Positions 17,993 through 28,613 of a DNA stretch of 64,000 nucleotides are shown here, one piece after another. A program made the translations under genes and the position numbers. Source of the DNA: Stappia sp. 28M-7 (lineage in GTDB: Bacteria; Pseudomonadota; Alphaproteobacteria; Rhizobiales; Stappiaceae); NCBI RefSeq assembly GCF_014252955.1, contig NZ_JACMIA010000001.1, positions 2,998,258 through 3,062,257 on the forward strand, written 5' to 3'. Numbering within the stretch: position 1 is the first letter of the stretch; each line of letters begins with the position of its first letter. The notes under the pieces were generated by a model, which saw only the letters and a list, made by a program, of their open reading frames with translations, did not search any database and was not told the DNA's origin.

Positions 17993-19861
17993 ATGACCCC
18001 CGATCTCGTCCTCTACAACGGCCGCGTCACCACGCTCGACCGCACCCGGCCGGAAGTGTCCGCCGTGGCGATCCGCGACGGTGCGTTCACCGCCGTCGGT
18101 GAGGACGCCGCGATCCTTGGGCTCGCCGGCCCGCAGACCCGCCGCATCGACCTGCAGCGCCGGCGGGTCCTGCCGGGGCTCATCGACAACCACACCCACG
18201 TCGTGCGCGGCGGCCTCAACTTCAACATGGAGCTGCGCTGGGACGGGGTGACCTCGCTCGCCGACGCCATGGCCATGCTGCGCGCCCAGGTCGCCATCAC
18301 GCCGCCGCCGCAATGGGTCCGGGTCGTGGGCGGCTTCACCGAGCATCAGTTCGCGGAAAAGCGCCTGCCGACGCTGGACGAGATCAATGCCGCCGCGCCC
18401 GACACCCCGGTCTTCCTGCTGCATCTCTACGACCGCGCCTTGCTGAACGGGGCGGCCCTGCGCGCCGTCGGCTATGACCGCGACACGCCCAATCCGCCGG
18501 GCGGCGAGATCCAGCGCGATGCGAAGGGCAACCCGACCGGCCTGCTGCTGGCCAAGCCCAATGCCGGCATCCTCTATTCGACCCTGGCGAAGGGGCCGAA
18601 GCTGCCGCCCGAATACCAGCTCAACTCCACCCGCCATTTCATGCGCGAGCTCAACCGGCTCGGCATCACCGGCGTGATCGACGCCGGCGGCGGCTTCCAG
18701 AACTATCCCGAGGACTACGAGATCATCCGCACCCTGGCCGAGGCCGGGCAGATGACCGTGCGCCTCGCCTACAACCTCTTCACCCAGAAGCCGGGCGAGG
18801 AGAAGGAGGACTTCCTCGCCTGGACCCGCTCGGTGAAGTACCGCCAGGGCGACGACTATTTCCGCCACAACGGCGCCGGCGAGATGCTGGTCTTCTCCGC
18901 CGCCGACTTCGAGGATTTCCGCCAGCCCCGGCCGGACATGGCCGAGAGCATGGAGGACGAGCTTGAGGAGGTCGTGCGCATCCTCGCCGAGAACCGCTGG
19001 CCCTGGCGGCTACACGCCACCTATGACGAGACGATCTCCCGCGCCCTCGACGTCTTCGAGAAGGTCGACCGCGACATCCCGCTCGCCGGCCTCAACTGGA
19101 TGTTCGACCACGCGGAGACGATCTCGGAGCGCTCCATCGACCGGGTCGCCGCGCTCGGCGGCGGCATCGCCACCCAGCACCGCATGGCCTATCAGGGCGA
19201 ATATTTCGTCGAGCGCTACGGCGCGGCGGCGGCCGCCGCCACCCCGCCCATCGCCCGCATGCTGGACAAGGGCGTCAACGTCTCCGCCGGCTCGGATGCC
19301 ACCCGCGTCGCCTCCTACAACCCCTGGGTCTCCATCGCCTGGATGGTCACCGGCCGCACGGTCGGCGGCCTGCGGGTGACGCCGGCGGCCAACTGCCTCG
19401 ACCGCGAGACCGCGCTGCGCATGTGGAGCGAGAAGGTCGCCTGGTTCAGCAACGACGAGGGCCGGCGCGGACGCATCGCGCCGGGCTATCTCGCCGACCT
19501 GATGGTGCCCGACCGCGACTATTTCTCGGTTCCCGAGGCGGAGCTGTCGCATCTCGTCTCCGACCTGACGATGGTCGGCGGTCGCGTGGTCTGGGGCTCG
19601 GGCGACTTCGCCGCCCTCGACGACAATCCGCTGCCGCCTGCAATGCCCGACTGGTCGCCCGTGCGGCGCTACGGCGGCTTCGCGGCCTGGGCGGCGGACA
19701 AGCCCGACCCGGGCCTTGCCCGCACGGCGGCGGCCGGATGCGGCTGCGCCAGCGCCTGTCATGTCCACGGCCATGACCATGCCCGCGCCTGGGGCGCCGC
19801 GCTGCCGGTCAGCGACCTCAAGGGTTTCTTCGGCGCGCTCGGCTGCGCCTGCTGGATGTGA
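17993..19861 (+). CDS. Amidohydrolase family protein, YtcJ-like
   Basis: Metal-dependent hydrolase of 622 residues. The metal-binding HxH is His67-Thr-His69 in GLIDNHTHVVRGG; RLHATYDETISRALDVFEK supplies a further His in the barrel, and VNVSAGSDATRVASYNPW provides the catalytic Asp. The N-terminal YNGRVTTLDRTRP is typical of YtcJ-like proteins. The C-terminal 45 residues are unusual: a Cys/His-rich tail GCGCASACHVHGHDHA and a terminal GCACWM, possibly a second metal site. The start at 17993 is chosen by family alignment. The substrate is unknown. The MFS gene starts 5 nt after the stop. Confidence 0.87.
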   Translation: MTPDLVLYNGRVTTLDRTRPEVSAVAIRDGAFTAVGEDAAILGLAGPQTRRIDLQRRRVLPGLIDNHTHVVRGGLNFNMELRWDGVTSLADAMAMLRAQVAITPPPQWVRVVGGFTEHQFAEKRLPTLDEINAAAPDTPVFLLHLYDRALLNGAALRAVGYDRDTPNPPGGEIQRDAKGNPTGLLLAKPNAGILYSTLAKGPKLPPEYQLNSTRHFMRELNRLGITGVIDAGGGFQNYPEDYEIIRTLAEAGQMTVRLAYNLFTQKPGEEKEDFLAWTRSVKYRQGDDYFRHNGAGEMLVFSAADFEDFRQPRPDMAESMEDELEEVVRILAENRWPWRLHATYDETISRALDVFEKVDRDIPLAGLNWMFDHAETISERSIDRVAALGGGIATQHRMAYQGEYFVERYGAAAAAATPPIARMLDKGVNVSAGSDATRVASYNPWVSIAWMVTGRTVGGLRVTPAANCLDRETALRMWSEKVAWFSNDEGRRGRIAPGYLADLMVPDRDYFSVPEAELSHLVSDLTMVGGRVVWGSGDFAALDDNPLPPAMPDWSPVRRYGGFAAWAADKPDPGLARTAAAGCGCASACHVHGHDHARAWGAALPVSDLKGFFGALGCACWM

Positions 19862-19866
19862 CGCGG

Positions 19867-21504
19867 ATGAGCAAGCCCTCCACGCCCGCCTCCGCCGCCG
19901 CCCCCGGCGCCTTCGCACCGCTGGCCGGGCGCGTCTTCCTGGTCCTGTGGGTGGCGACGGTCATCGGCAATGTCGGCAGCTTCATCCGCGATACGGCGAG
20001 CGGCTGGATCGCCACCGACCTCAGCGCCTCTCCGGCCGCCATCGCCACCGTGCAGGCCGCCGCCACGCTGCCGGTCTTCCTGCTCGCCATCCCCGCCGGG
20101 GTCCTGTCCGACATTCTCGACCGCCGCCGCTTCCTCATCGTCGTGCAGATCTTCCTCGGCCTCGTCAGCCTGTCCCTGATGCTGCTGTCGGCCTTCGGCG
20201 CCATGTCGCTGACCGCGCTCGTCGCCCTCACCTTTCTCGGCGGCACGGGCGCGGCCCTGATGGCGCCGACCTGGCAGGCCATCGTGCCTGAGCTCGTCGA
20301 ACGCCCGCAGATGAAGGCCGCCGTCGCGCTCAACTCGCTCGGCATCAACGTCGCCCGCGCCATCGGCCCCGCCGCCGGCGGCCTGCTGCTCACCGCCGCC
20401 GGCACCACGATCACCTATGGCGTCGACGTGCTCAGCTACGTGCTGGTCGTCGCCGCGCTGGCCTGGTGGCCGCGCAAGGCGAAGGGCAGCGACCCGCTGG
20501 CCGAGCATTTCGGCGGCGCCTTCCGCGCCGGCCTGCGCTACGCGCGCCAGAGCCGGGAGCTGCATGTGGTGCTGCTTCGCGCTGCCGTGTTCTTCTTGTG
20601 CGCCAGCGCTGTCTGGGCCCTGCTGCCGCTCGTCGCCCGCCAGCTGCTGGGCGGAGGTTCCGGCCTCTACGGCCTGTTGCTCGGCGCCGTCGGGCTCGGT
20701 GCCATCGGCGGCGCGGTGCTGCTGCCGCGCCTTCGCACCCGGCTGGATGCCGACGGGTTGCTGCTGGCCGCCTCGCTCATCGCAGGCGCGGTCATGCTGG
20801 CGCTCGCCCTCGGCCCGCCGCAAGAGGCGGCGCTCGCCCTCCTCGCAATGCTCGGCGCTGCGTGGATAACCGCCCTGACGACGCTGAACGGCACGGCCCA
20901 GTCCGTCCTGCCGGACTGGGTGCGCGGGCGGGCGCTAGCCGTCTATCTCACTGTTTTCAATGGTGCAATGACGCTCGGCAGCCTCGCCTGGGGCGGCGTC
21001 GCGCAGCTCTTCGGCATTGCCGCGGCCCTTGTTGCGGCGGCTGTCGCGCTCGCCCTTGCCGGAGTGATCTTCCACCGGATCCGCCTGCCGCGCGGCGAAG
21101 CGGACCTCACCCCCTCGAACCACTGGCCCGAGCCCCTGGTCGCCGGCGACCTCGCAGGCAGTCTCGAAGCCGACCGCGGCCCCGTGCTGATCACCATCGC
21201 CTATCGCGTCACGGCCGAGGATCGCCCCGCCTTCCTGGAGGCGGTCAATCGGCTCGCCGGCTCGCGCCGCCGCGATGGGGCCTTTGCCTGGGGCATTACC
21301 GAGGATGTCGCCGAGCCCGGCGTGTTGCTGGAATGGTTCCTCGTCTCGTCCTGGGCCGAGCACCTGCGCCAGCACCGCCGCGTCGCCGGCCACGATGCCG
21401 ACCTGCAGCGCGAGGTGCAGCGCTTCCATTCCGGCGACAGCCCGCCGCAGGTTCGCCACTACCTGACCCTCGACCCACCACCACCTGAAGAGGCAAGAAA
21501 ATGA
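19867..21504 (+). CDS. MFS transporter (MFS_3/EntS type) with C-terminal monooxygenase-like domain
   Basis: Major facilitator of 545 residues: about 12 membrane segments to residue 410, beginning [20 protein letters not shown], with the loop [11 protein letters not shown] between helices 2 and 3. The last 130 residues are soluble and resemble the antibiotic-biosynthesis-monooxygenase (ferredoxin-like) domain that follows MFS_3 carriers ([38 protein letters not shown]). Most likely an exporter. ATG 19867 is preferred to GTG 19858, which would overlap the upstream stop. The next gene overlaps by ATGA, so it shares the operon. Confidence 0.88.
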   Translation: MSKPSTPASAAAPGAFAPLAGRVFLVLWVATVIGNVGSFIRDTASGWIATDLSASPAAIATVQAAATLPVFLLAIPAGVLSDILDRRRFLIVVQIFLGLVSLSLMLLSAFGAMSLTALVALTFLGGTGAALMAPTWQAIVPELVERPQMKAAVALNSLGINVARAIGPAAGGLLLTAAGTTITYGVDVLSYVLVVAALAWWPRKAKGSDPLAEHFGGAFRAGLRYARQSRELHVVLLRAAVFFLCASAVWALLPLVARQLLGGGSGLYGLLLGAVGLGAIGGAVLLPRLRTRLDADGLLLAASLIAGAVMLALALGPPQEAALALLAMLGAAWITALTTLNGTAQSVLPDWVRGRALAVYLTVFNGAMTLGSLAWGGVAQLFGIAAALVAAAVALALAGVIFHRIRLPRGEADLTPSNHWPEPLVAGDLAGSLEADRGPVLITIAYRVTAEDRPAFLEAVNRLAGSRRRDGAFAWGITEDVAEPGVLLEWFLVSSWAEHLRQHRRVAGHDADLQREVQRFHSGDSPPQVRHYLTLDPPPPEEARK

Positions 21505-22319
21505 GCACCTTGACCACCAGCGACGGCGCCGAGATCTTCTACAAGGACTGGGGCTCCGGCCAGCCCATCCTCTTCTCCCATGGCTGGCCGCTGTCGGGCG
21601 ATGCCTGGGACGCGCAGATGCTGTTCTTCGGCATGAACGGCTACCGGGTCATCGCCCATGACCGGCGCGGCCACGGCCGCTCCTCCCAGCCGTGGGACGG
21701 GAATAACATGGACCGCTATGCCGACGACCTGGCCGAGCTGATCGAGCATCTCGACCTCAAGGACGCGATCCTGATCGGCCATTCCACCGGCGGCGGCGAG
21801 GTCGCCCGCTACATCGGCCGCCACGGCACGGCCCGCGTTGCCCGCGTCGTGCTGGTCGGCGCCGTGCCGCCGGTCATGCTGAAGTCGGACAGCAATCCGG
21901 AAGGCACGCCGATGGAAGTGTTCGACAGCATCCGTGAGGGCACCGCAAAGAACCGCGCGCAGTTCTTCCTCGATCTGACGACGCCTTTCTACGGCCTCAA
22001 CCGTGATGGCGCACCGAAAGTGCCGGGAATGCAGGAAAAATTCTGGCTTCAAGGCATGGCCGGCAGCATCAAGGGCCACTACGACTGTATTCGCGAGTTT
22101 TCGGAAGTCGATTACACCGAAGACCTGAAGAAGATCGACGTTCCGGCGCTGGTCATCCACGGATCCGACGACCAGATCGTGCCGATTGCCGCTTCGGCGG
22201 AAAAGGCCGTGAAGCTGCTGCCGCAGGGCGAGCTTCTGGTGATCGAGGGCGGCAGCCACGGGCTCGCCGAGATCGATCCCGACACGTTCAATCAGGCCGT
22301 GGACAAGTTCATCCGCTGA
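21501..22319 (+). CDS. Alpha/beta hydrolase (non-haem chloroperoxidase-like)
   Basis: Alpha/beta hydrolase of 272 residues, matching bacterial cofactor-free haloperoxidases/esterases. Nucleophile elbow [17 protein letters not shown] (Ser near residue 95), acid in [11 protein letters not shown] and His in [10 protein letters not shown] complete the triad. N-terminal [25 protein letters not shown] is the family signature. It starts inside the MFS stop codon. The 3' end overlaps the convergent oxyR gene by 11 nt. Confidence 0.9.
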   Translation: MSTLTTSDGAEIFYKDWGSGQPILFSHGWPLSGDAWDAQMLFFGMNGYRVIAHDRRGHGRSSQPWDGNNMDRYADDLAELIEHLDLKDAILIGHSTGGGEVARYIGRHGTARVARVVLVGAVPPVMLKSDSNPEGTPMEVFDSIREGTAKNRAQFFLDLTTPFYGLNRDGAPKVPGMQEKFWLQGMAGSIKGHYDCIREFSEVDYTEDLKKIDVPALVIHGSDDQIVPIAASAEKAVKLLPQGELLVIEGGSHGLAEIDPDTFNQAVDKFIR

Positions 22320-23259
22320 CGGGCATATCGGCGGACGCCCCCAGTGGGTCCGGCAGCGGCCGGGCCCGCATTTCCTGCGCGGTCTGGCGCACCGCATCGG
22401 CGATCTGCTGCAACTGGCGGGCAAGCGGGCTGGCCTTGCGCCAGATCATGCCGATGGTGCGCGAGGGCTGCGGCTCGTCGAAGCGCGAGACCGAAACCGA
22501 GGCGGAGCGGGTCTCCACCGGCAGCGCCATTTCCGGAATCAGGGTCACGCCGATGCCGGCGCTCACCATCTGCACCAGCGTCGACAGCGAACTGCCGTCC
22601 ATCAGCTCGCGCGGCTGCGCCGGGCCCATGTTGCAGAAGGACAGCGCCTGCTCGCGAAAGCAGTGCCCCTCCTCCAGCAACAGAAGGCGCATCTCGCGCA
22701 AGGCTTCGCGGTTCGGCACGGGCTTGCCTTCGTCCTCCGTCGGGCGGACGAGCACGAAGTTCTCGGAAAACAGCGCCACCTCGCTGAGCGCCGGCTCGGA
22801 AACCGGCAGCGCGACGATGGCCGTGTCGAGGCGCCCTTCGGCAAGTTCCTGCACCAGGCGCGACGTGACGGTCTCGCGCACATGGATGTCCAGCCCCTCG
22901 TTGGCGCGGGTCAGCCGGGCGATCACCGCCGGCAGGAGATAGGGCGCGATCGTCGGAATGATGCCGATCCGCAGGCGCCCGGCCAGCCGGTCCTGCGAGG
23001 CGCGAGCCAGATCGCCGAGCTCGTCCACCGCCTGCAGGATGTCGCTGACCCGGCTGGCAAATTCCTCGCCGAACGAGGTCAGGCGCACCTGGCGCGCAGT
23101 ACGCTCGAACAGCTCGGTGCCGAGCGCATCCTCCAGATCGCGGATCTGCACCGACAGCGCGGGCTGGGAAATCGAGCAGGCTTCCGCCGCCCGGCCGAAG
23201 TGGCCGTGCTCGGCCAGGGCGCGGAAATAGCGCAGCTGCTTGAGCGTCAGGTTTCTCAT
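22309..23259 (-). CDS. oxyR: LysR-family hydrogen peroxide sensor OxyR
   Basis: Regulator of 316 residues with an N-terminal winged helix (residues 1-60, [19 protein letters not shown]). The redox pair Cys200 and Cys209 lies in [17 protein letters not shown], with the same nine-residue spacing as Cys199/Cys208 of E. coli OxyR. On peroxide these form a disulphide and the protein activates antioxidant genes. Divergent from katG across a 321-nt gap, it almost certainly controls katG and itself. An OxyR-like motif overlaps its start codon. Confidence 0.92.
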   Translation of the reverse strand: MRNLTLKQLRYFRALAEHGHFGRAAEACSISQPALSVQIRDLEDALGTELFERTARQVRLTSFGEEFASRVSDILQAVDELGDLARASQDRLAGRLRIGIIPTIAPYLLPAVIARLTRANEGLDIHVRETVTSRLVQELAEGRLDTAIVALPVSEPALSEVALFSENFVLVRPTEDEGKPVPNREALREMRLLLLEEGHCFREQALSFCNMGPAQPRELMDGSSLSTLVQMVSAGIGVTLIPEMALPVETRSASVSVSRFDEPQPSRTIGMIWRKASPLARQLQQIADAVRQTAQEMRARPLPDPLGASADMPVSG

Positions 23260-23294
23260 AACAAAAAACTATCGCGACAATCAAAAAATACAAC
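23258..23294. promoter_or_regulatory. Candidate OxyR-binding site
   Basis: The + strand reads ATAA-N7-CTAT-N7-ATCA-N7-CAAC from 23258, in register with the OxyR consensus ATAG-N7-CTAT-N7-ATAG-N7-CTAT and matching 11 of the 16 defined bases by my count. It lies in an AT-rich block at the start of oxyR, in the oxyR-katG gap. Suggests autoregulation and divergent control of katG; binding is not shown. Confidence 0.42.
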
Positions 23295-25785
<2,491 letters not shown>

Positions 25786-25842
25786 GCACCGCAATGCCCG
25801 CTGGCGGCCGGGGTTCTCCCCGCCCGCCGGCCCCGAACGCGA

Positions 25843-25875
25843 AAGGCGCGGCGGTTCTTCCGCCGCGCCTTTTTT
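25843..25875 (+). terminator. Rho-independent terminator of katG
   Basis: A 12-bp stem AAGGCGCGGCGG (25843-25854) and CCGCCGCGCCTT (25860-25871) with a TTCTT loop runs into six T residues (25870-25875). It lies 57 nt after the katG stop and is the clearest intrinsic terminator in the window. Confidence 0.92.
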
Positions 25876-26026
25876 GTTTGGCAGCAGAGGCTTGCCCGCA
25901 ATTGACTCCTGCCGCGTGCGGCCTACCATCCCCTTCCCCGAGGCGGGCCGGACACGGAACTCCCCGCCTGCCTGACCACCTGTCCACGGCCTGCAGTCTC
26001 TCGCAGGGGCTTGGCAGGGCCTTGCA

Positions 26027-26094
26027 AATTTTGCGCGGAATTTTGCGAAACTCCGTCTCGAAATCGCTGAAATTCGAGACGCCCGTCTCAATTC
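26027..26094. promoter_or_regulatory. Operator-like repeat cluster upstream of the DapA-like gene
   Basis: In an AT-richer stretch ending 20 nt before the ATG, AATTTTGCG occurs twice in direct repeat (26027-26035, 26039-26047; 12-nt period). Then CGTCTCGAA (26054-26062) is followed by its perfect complement TTCGAGACG (26073-26081), and a third GTCTC half-site CGTCTCAATTC (26084-26094). The layout fits a promoter with an operator of several half-sites. No regulator gene adjoins it on this strand. The remaining part of the katG-to-dapA gap (25876-26026) shows nothing recognisable. Confidence 0.5.
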
Positions 26095-26114
26095 ACCTCA
26101 TGCGGAAGGACATC

Positions 26115-27038
26115 ATGGCCCGACTGGACGAAAGTGCCCGCGGCGTCTACCTGATCGCCGTCACCCCCTTCACCGAAACCGGCGCGCTCGACCTCGAGGG
26201 CTGCGACCGGATGGTCGACTTCTACCTGGAGGCGGGAGCCACCGGCCTCACCCTCTTGGGCGTGATGGGCGAGGCGCCGAAGCTGACGACCGACGAGTCC
26301 GCCACCATCGTCAACCGGGTGCTGAAGCGCGTCGACGGGCGCGTGCCGATCGTCGTCGGCGTGTCATCGCCGGGCTTCGCCCAGATGCAGGCGCTGACGG
26401 GGCGGGTGATGGACGACGGCGCCGCCGGCGTGATGATCGCCCCGCCGGGCAGCCTTCGCACCGACGACCAGATCGCCGGCTATTACGAGCAGGCGGCCGA
26501 GATGATCGGGGATGTCCCCTTCGTGCTGCAGGACTTCCCGCTGACCACCGGCGTGCAGATGTCCGTGCCAGTGATCGCCCGCATAATCCGAGATATCCCC
26601 ACCTGCGTGTGCCTGAAGCACGAGGACTGGCCCGGCCTTGCCAAGATCACGGCGCTGCGCAAGGAGGGGGCGACCGCCCGCCGGGTGTCGATCCTGTGCG
26701 GCAATGGCGGCGTCTTCCTGCCCGAGGAGATGGAGCGCGGCGCCGACGGCGCGATGACCGGCTTCGCCTATCCGGAGATGATGACCGGCGTCGTCGAGAA
26801 CCACGCGAAGGGCGACATGGAGCGGGCCCGCGACCTGTTCGACGCCTATCTGCCGCTCGCCCGCTTCGAACAGCAGCCGGGCCTAGGCCTTGCCATCCGC
26901 AAATACGTCCTCTACCGGCGCGGCGTGCTCGCCAACCCGACCCTGCGCAAGCCGGGCGCCGCCCTCGATCCGCTGTCGCGGGCCGAGGTCGACCGCCTGA
27001 TGGCCCGTCTCGAAAAACGCCTGAAGGAGCTCAACTGA
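26115..27038 (+). CDS. Dihydrodipicolinate synthase (DapA) family aldolase, non-DHDPS type
   Basis: TIM-barrel Schiff-base aldolase family, 307 residues. The substrate-carboxylate loop reads LLGVMGEAPKLTTDE and the Schiff-base Lys lies in TCVCLKHEDWP. The catalytic Tyr of true DHDPS (YNxPxRTG) is replaced: the segment is VLQDFPLTTGV, with Gln in its place. Lysine biosynthesis is therefore unlikely; a keto-acid aldolase or dehydratase role is more probable. GGAAGGA (26104-26110) selects ATG 26115. The downstream SDR gene overlaps by one base (TGATG). Confidence 0.83.
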   Translation: MARLDESARGVYLIAVTPFTETGALDLEGCDRMVDFYLEAGATGLTLLGVMGEAPKLTTDESATIVNRVLKRVDGRVPIVVGVSSPGFAQMQALTGRVMDDGAAGVMIAPPGSLRTDDQIAGYYEQAAEMIGDVPFVLQDFPLTTGVQMSVPVIARIIRDIPTCVCLKHEDWPGLAKITALRKEGATARRVSILCGNGGVFLPEEMERGADGAMTGFAYPEMMTGVVENHAKGDMERARDLFDAYLPLARFEQQPGLGLAIRKYVLYRRGVLANPTLRKPGAALDPLSRAEVDRLMARLEKRLKELN

Positions 27039-27814
27039 TGGATCTCGGCCTGAAGGGCAAACGCGCCCTCGTCCTTGGAGCCAGCCGCGGCCTCGGCCGG
27101 GCCATCGCCGAAACGCTGGCGCGCGAGGGCGTTCGCGTCATCGCCGCCGCCCGCAACGAACCGGCGATTGCCGAATGGGCCGCCGCGATGCCAGACTGCG
27201 ACATCACCCCGCTGCGGATCGACCTTGCCGACATCGCCTCGATCGACGGCACGCTGGAGGCGATCCTGGCCGATGGCGGGGTCGACATCCTGATCAACAA
27301 TGCCGGCGGCCCGCCTCCGGGAACGGCGCTCGATGCCGACCATGCCGCCTGGACCGCCAATTTCTCGGCGATGGCCGCAAGCCTCTTCCACATCACCTCG
27401 AAGCTGGTGCCAGCGATGCGAGAGCGCGGCTTCGGCCGGGTGATCACCATCGGCTCGTCCGGCGTCGAGCAGCCGATCCCCAACCTTGCCATGTCGAACG
27501 GCATCCGCGCGGCGGTGCTGGCCTGGTCGAAGACGCTGGCGAGCGAGGTGGCGAGCGACGGCGTCACCGTCAACATGGTGGTGCCGGGGCGCATCCATAC
27601 CGCCCGCGTCGACGAGCTGGACGCGGCCGCCGCCAAGCGCACCGGAAAGAGCCTCGAGGAAATCGCCAAGGCGTCCGCCGCCTCGATCCCGGCGGGGCGC
27701 TACGGCCGGCCGCAGGAATTCGCCGACATGGTGGTGTTCCTGGCGTCCGAGCGCGCGTCCTATGTGACGGGAAGCCGGGTGCGCGTCGACGGCGGCGCGA
27801 TCAGAAGCCTTTGA
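27038..27814 (+). CDS. Short-chain dehydrogenase/reductase, atypical active site
   Basis: Rossmann-fold SDR of 258 residues. The cofactor motif LGASRGLGRAIAE (about 14-26) and NNAGG are intact. After the catalytic Ser region IGSSGVEQPIPN the expected Tyr-x3-Lys is missing; the sequence reads LAMSNGIRAAVLAW, giving Ser/Met and Arg in place of Tyr and Lys. SDR members with this replacement exist, but their mechanism is unclear. It begins at the last base of the DapA-like stop codon, so the two probably act on the same metabolite. Confidence 0.85.
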   Translation: MDLGLKGKRALVLGASRGLGRAIAETLAREGVRVIAAARNEPAIAEWAAAMPDCDITPLRIDLADIASIDGTLEAILADGGVDILINNAGGPPPGTALDADHAAWTANFSAMAASLFHITSKLVPAMRERGFGRVITIGSSGVEQPIPNLAMSNGIRAAVLAWSKTLASEVASDGVTVNMVVPGRIHTARVDELDAAAAKRTGKSLEEIAKASAASIPAGRYGRPQEFADMVVFLASERASYVTGSRVRVDGGAIRSL

Positions 27815-27851
27815 CCGCAAACGCATCTCAAGACAGACCGCCGGGTCCCGC

Positions 27852-28613
27852 TCAAAAGGCGGAGATCCGGCGGGTGGTCTCCGGGTCGAGAAAGCCGGCA
27901 ACGGTCGCCTCGGTTTCCAGATCGAGCGCGCGGTGAAGGTCGCCGGCGGCAACCGCGTTGAGCACTCGCTTCATCGAGCGCACGGCGAGCGGCGGCAGCT
28001 CGGCAAGCCGCCGGGCCAGCGCCTGCGCCTCGTCCATCACCTCGTCGTCCGCCACGACCTTGTGGGCGAGGCCCAGCCTGCCCAGCTCGGCCGCCGTGTA
28101 GCGCTCGCCGAAGAACAGCATCTCGCGCGCCTTCATGAGGCCGACCAGCGCCGGCAGCAGCGCCGTCACCGCACCGGTGACGAAAACGTTCAGCGAGACT
28201 TCCGGGAAGAAGGCCTTCGCCCCCTCGCCCCAGATGGGAAAGTCGCAGTTGATCGCCCATTCGAAGCCGCCGCCGACGGCCCAGCCATGGATCGCCCCGA
28301 CCACCGGCTTGGGACCGAAGGTGATGGCATGGGTCGCCCGCTGGATGGCAAGGACGAGATCGCGCGCGGCCTCCTCGGTTTCCGGGTGGACATGCTCGCG
28401 TCGGTCGTCGCCGGCACAGAACGCCTTGCCGGCGCCGGTGAAGAGGATCGCGCGGGTTTGCGGGTCGCGGTTGGCATCGTCGAAGGCGCGCGCGACATCG
28501 TTGATCAGCTGCCGGTTCATGGCGTTGAGGCTTTCCGGCCGGTTGAGGGCGATGGTGCGCACCCCGCCCTCACCGAGCGTGCTCAGCACGGTCTTGTAGG
28601 TAAAATCGGTCAT
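27852..28613 (-). CDS. Enoyl-CoA hydratase/isomerase
   Basis: Crotonase of 253 residues. IALNRPESLNAMNRQL, the oxyanion segments AFCAGDDRREH and GWAVGGGFEWAINCDF, and FPEVSLNVFVTGAV are seen. One acidic catalytic residue is kept (GGGFE) and a Glu is present in FPEVSL, so hydratase or isomerase chemistry is possible. Last gene of a three-gene operon with a CoA ligase and a TetR regulator; its start overlaps the ligase stop (ATG at 28613, ligase ends 28610). Converges with the SDR. Confidence 0.88.
   Translation of the reverse strand: MTDFTYKTVLSTLGEGGVRTIALNRPESLNAMNRQLINDVARAFDDANRDPQTRAILFTGAGKAFCAGDDRREHVHPETEEAARDLVLAIQRATHAITFGPKPVVGAIHGWAVGGGFEWAINCDFPIWGEGAKAFFPEVSLNVFVTGAVTALLPALVGLMKAREMLFFGERYTAAELGRLGLAHKVVADDEVMDEAQALARRLAELPPLAVRSMKRVLNAVAAGDLHRALDLETEATVAGFLDPETTRRISAF

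Noticed and set aside
26115-27038. dapA of lysine biosynthesis
   Set aside because: The catalytic Tyr motif is replaced by LQDFP, and the gene is coupled to an SDR, not to lysine genes.
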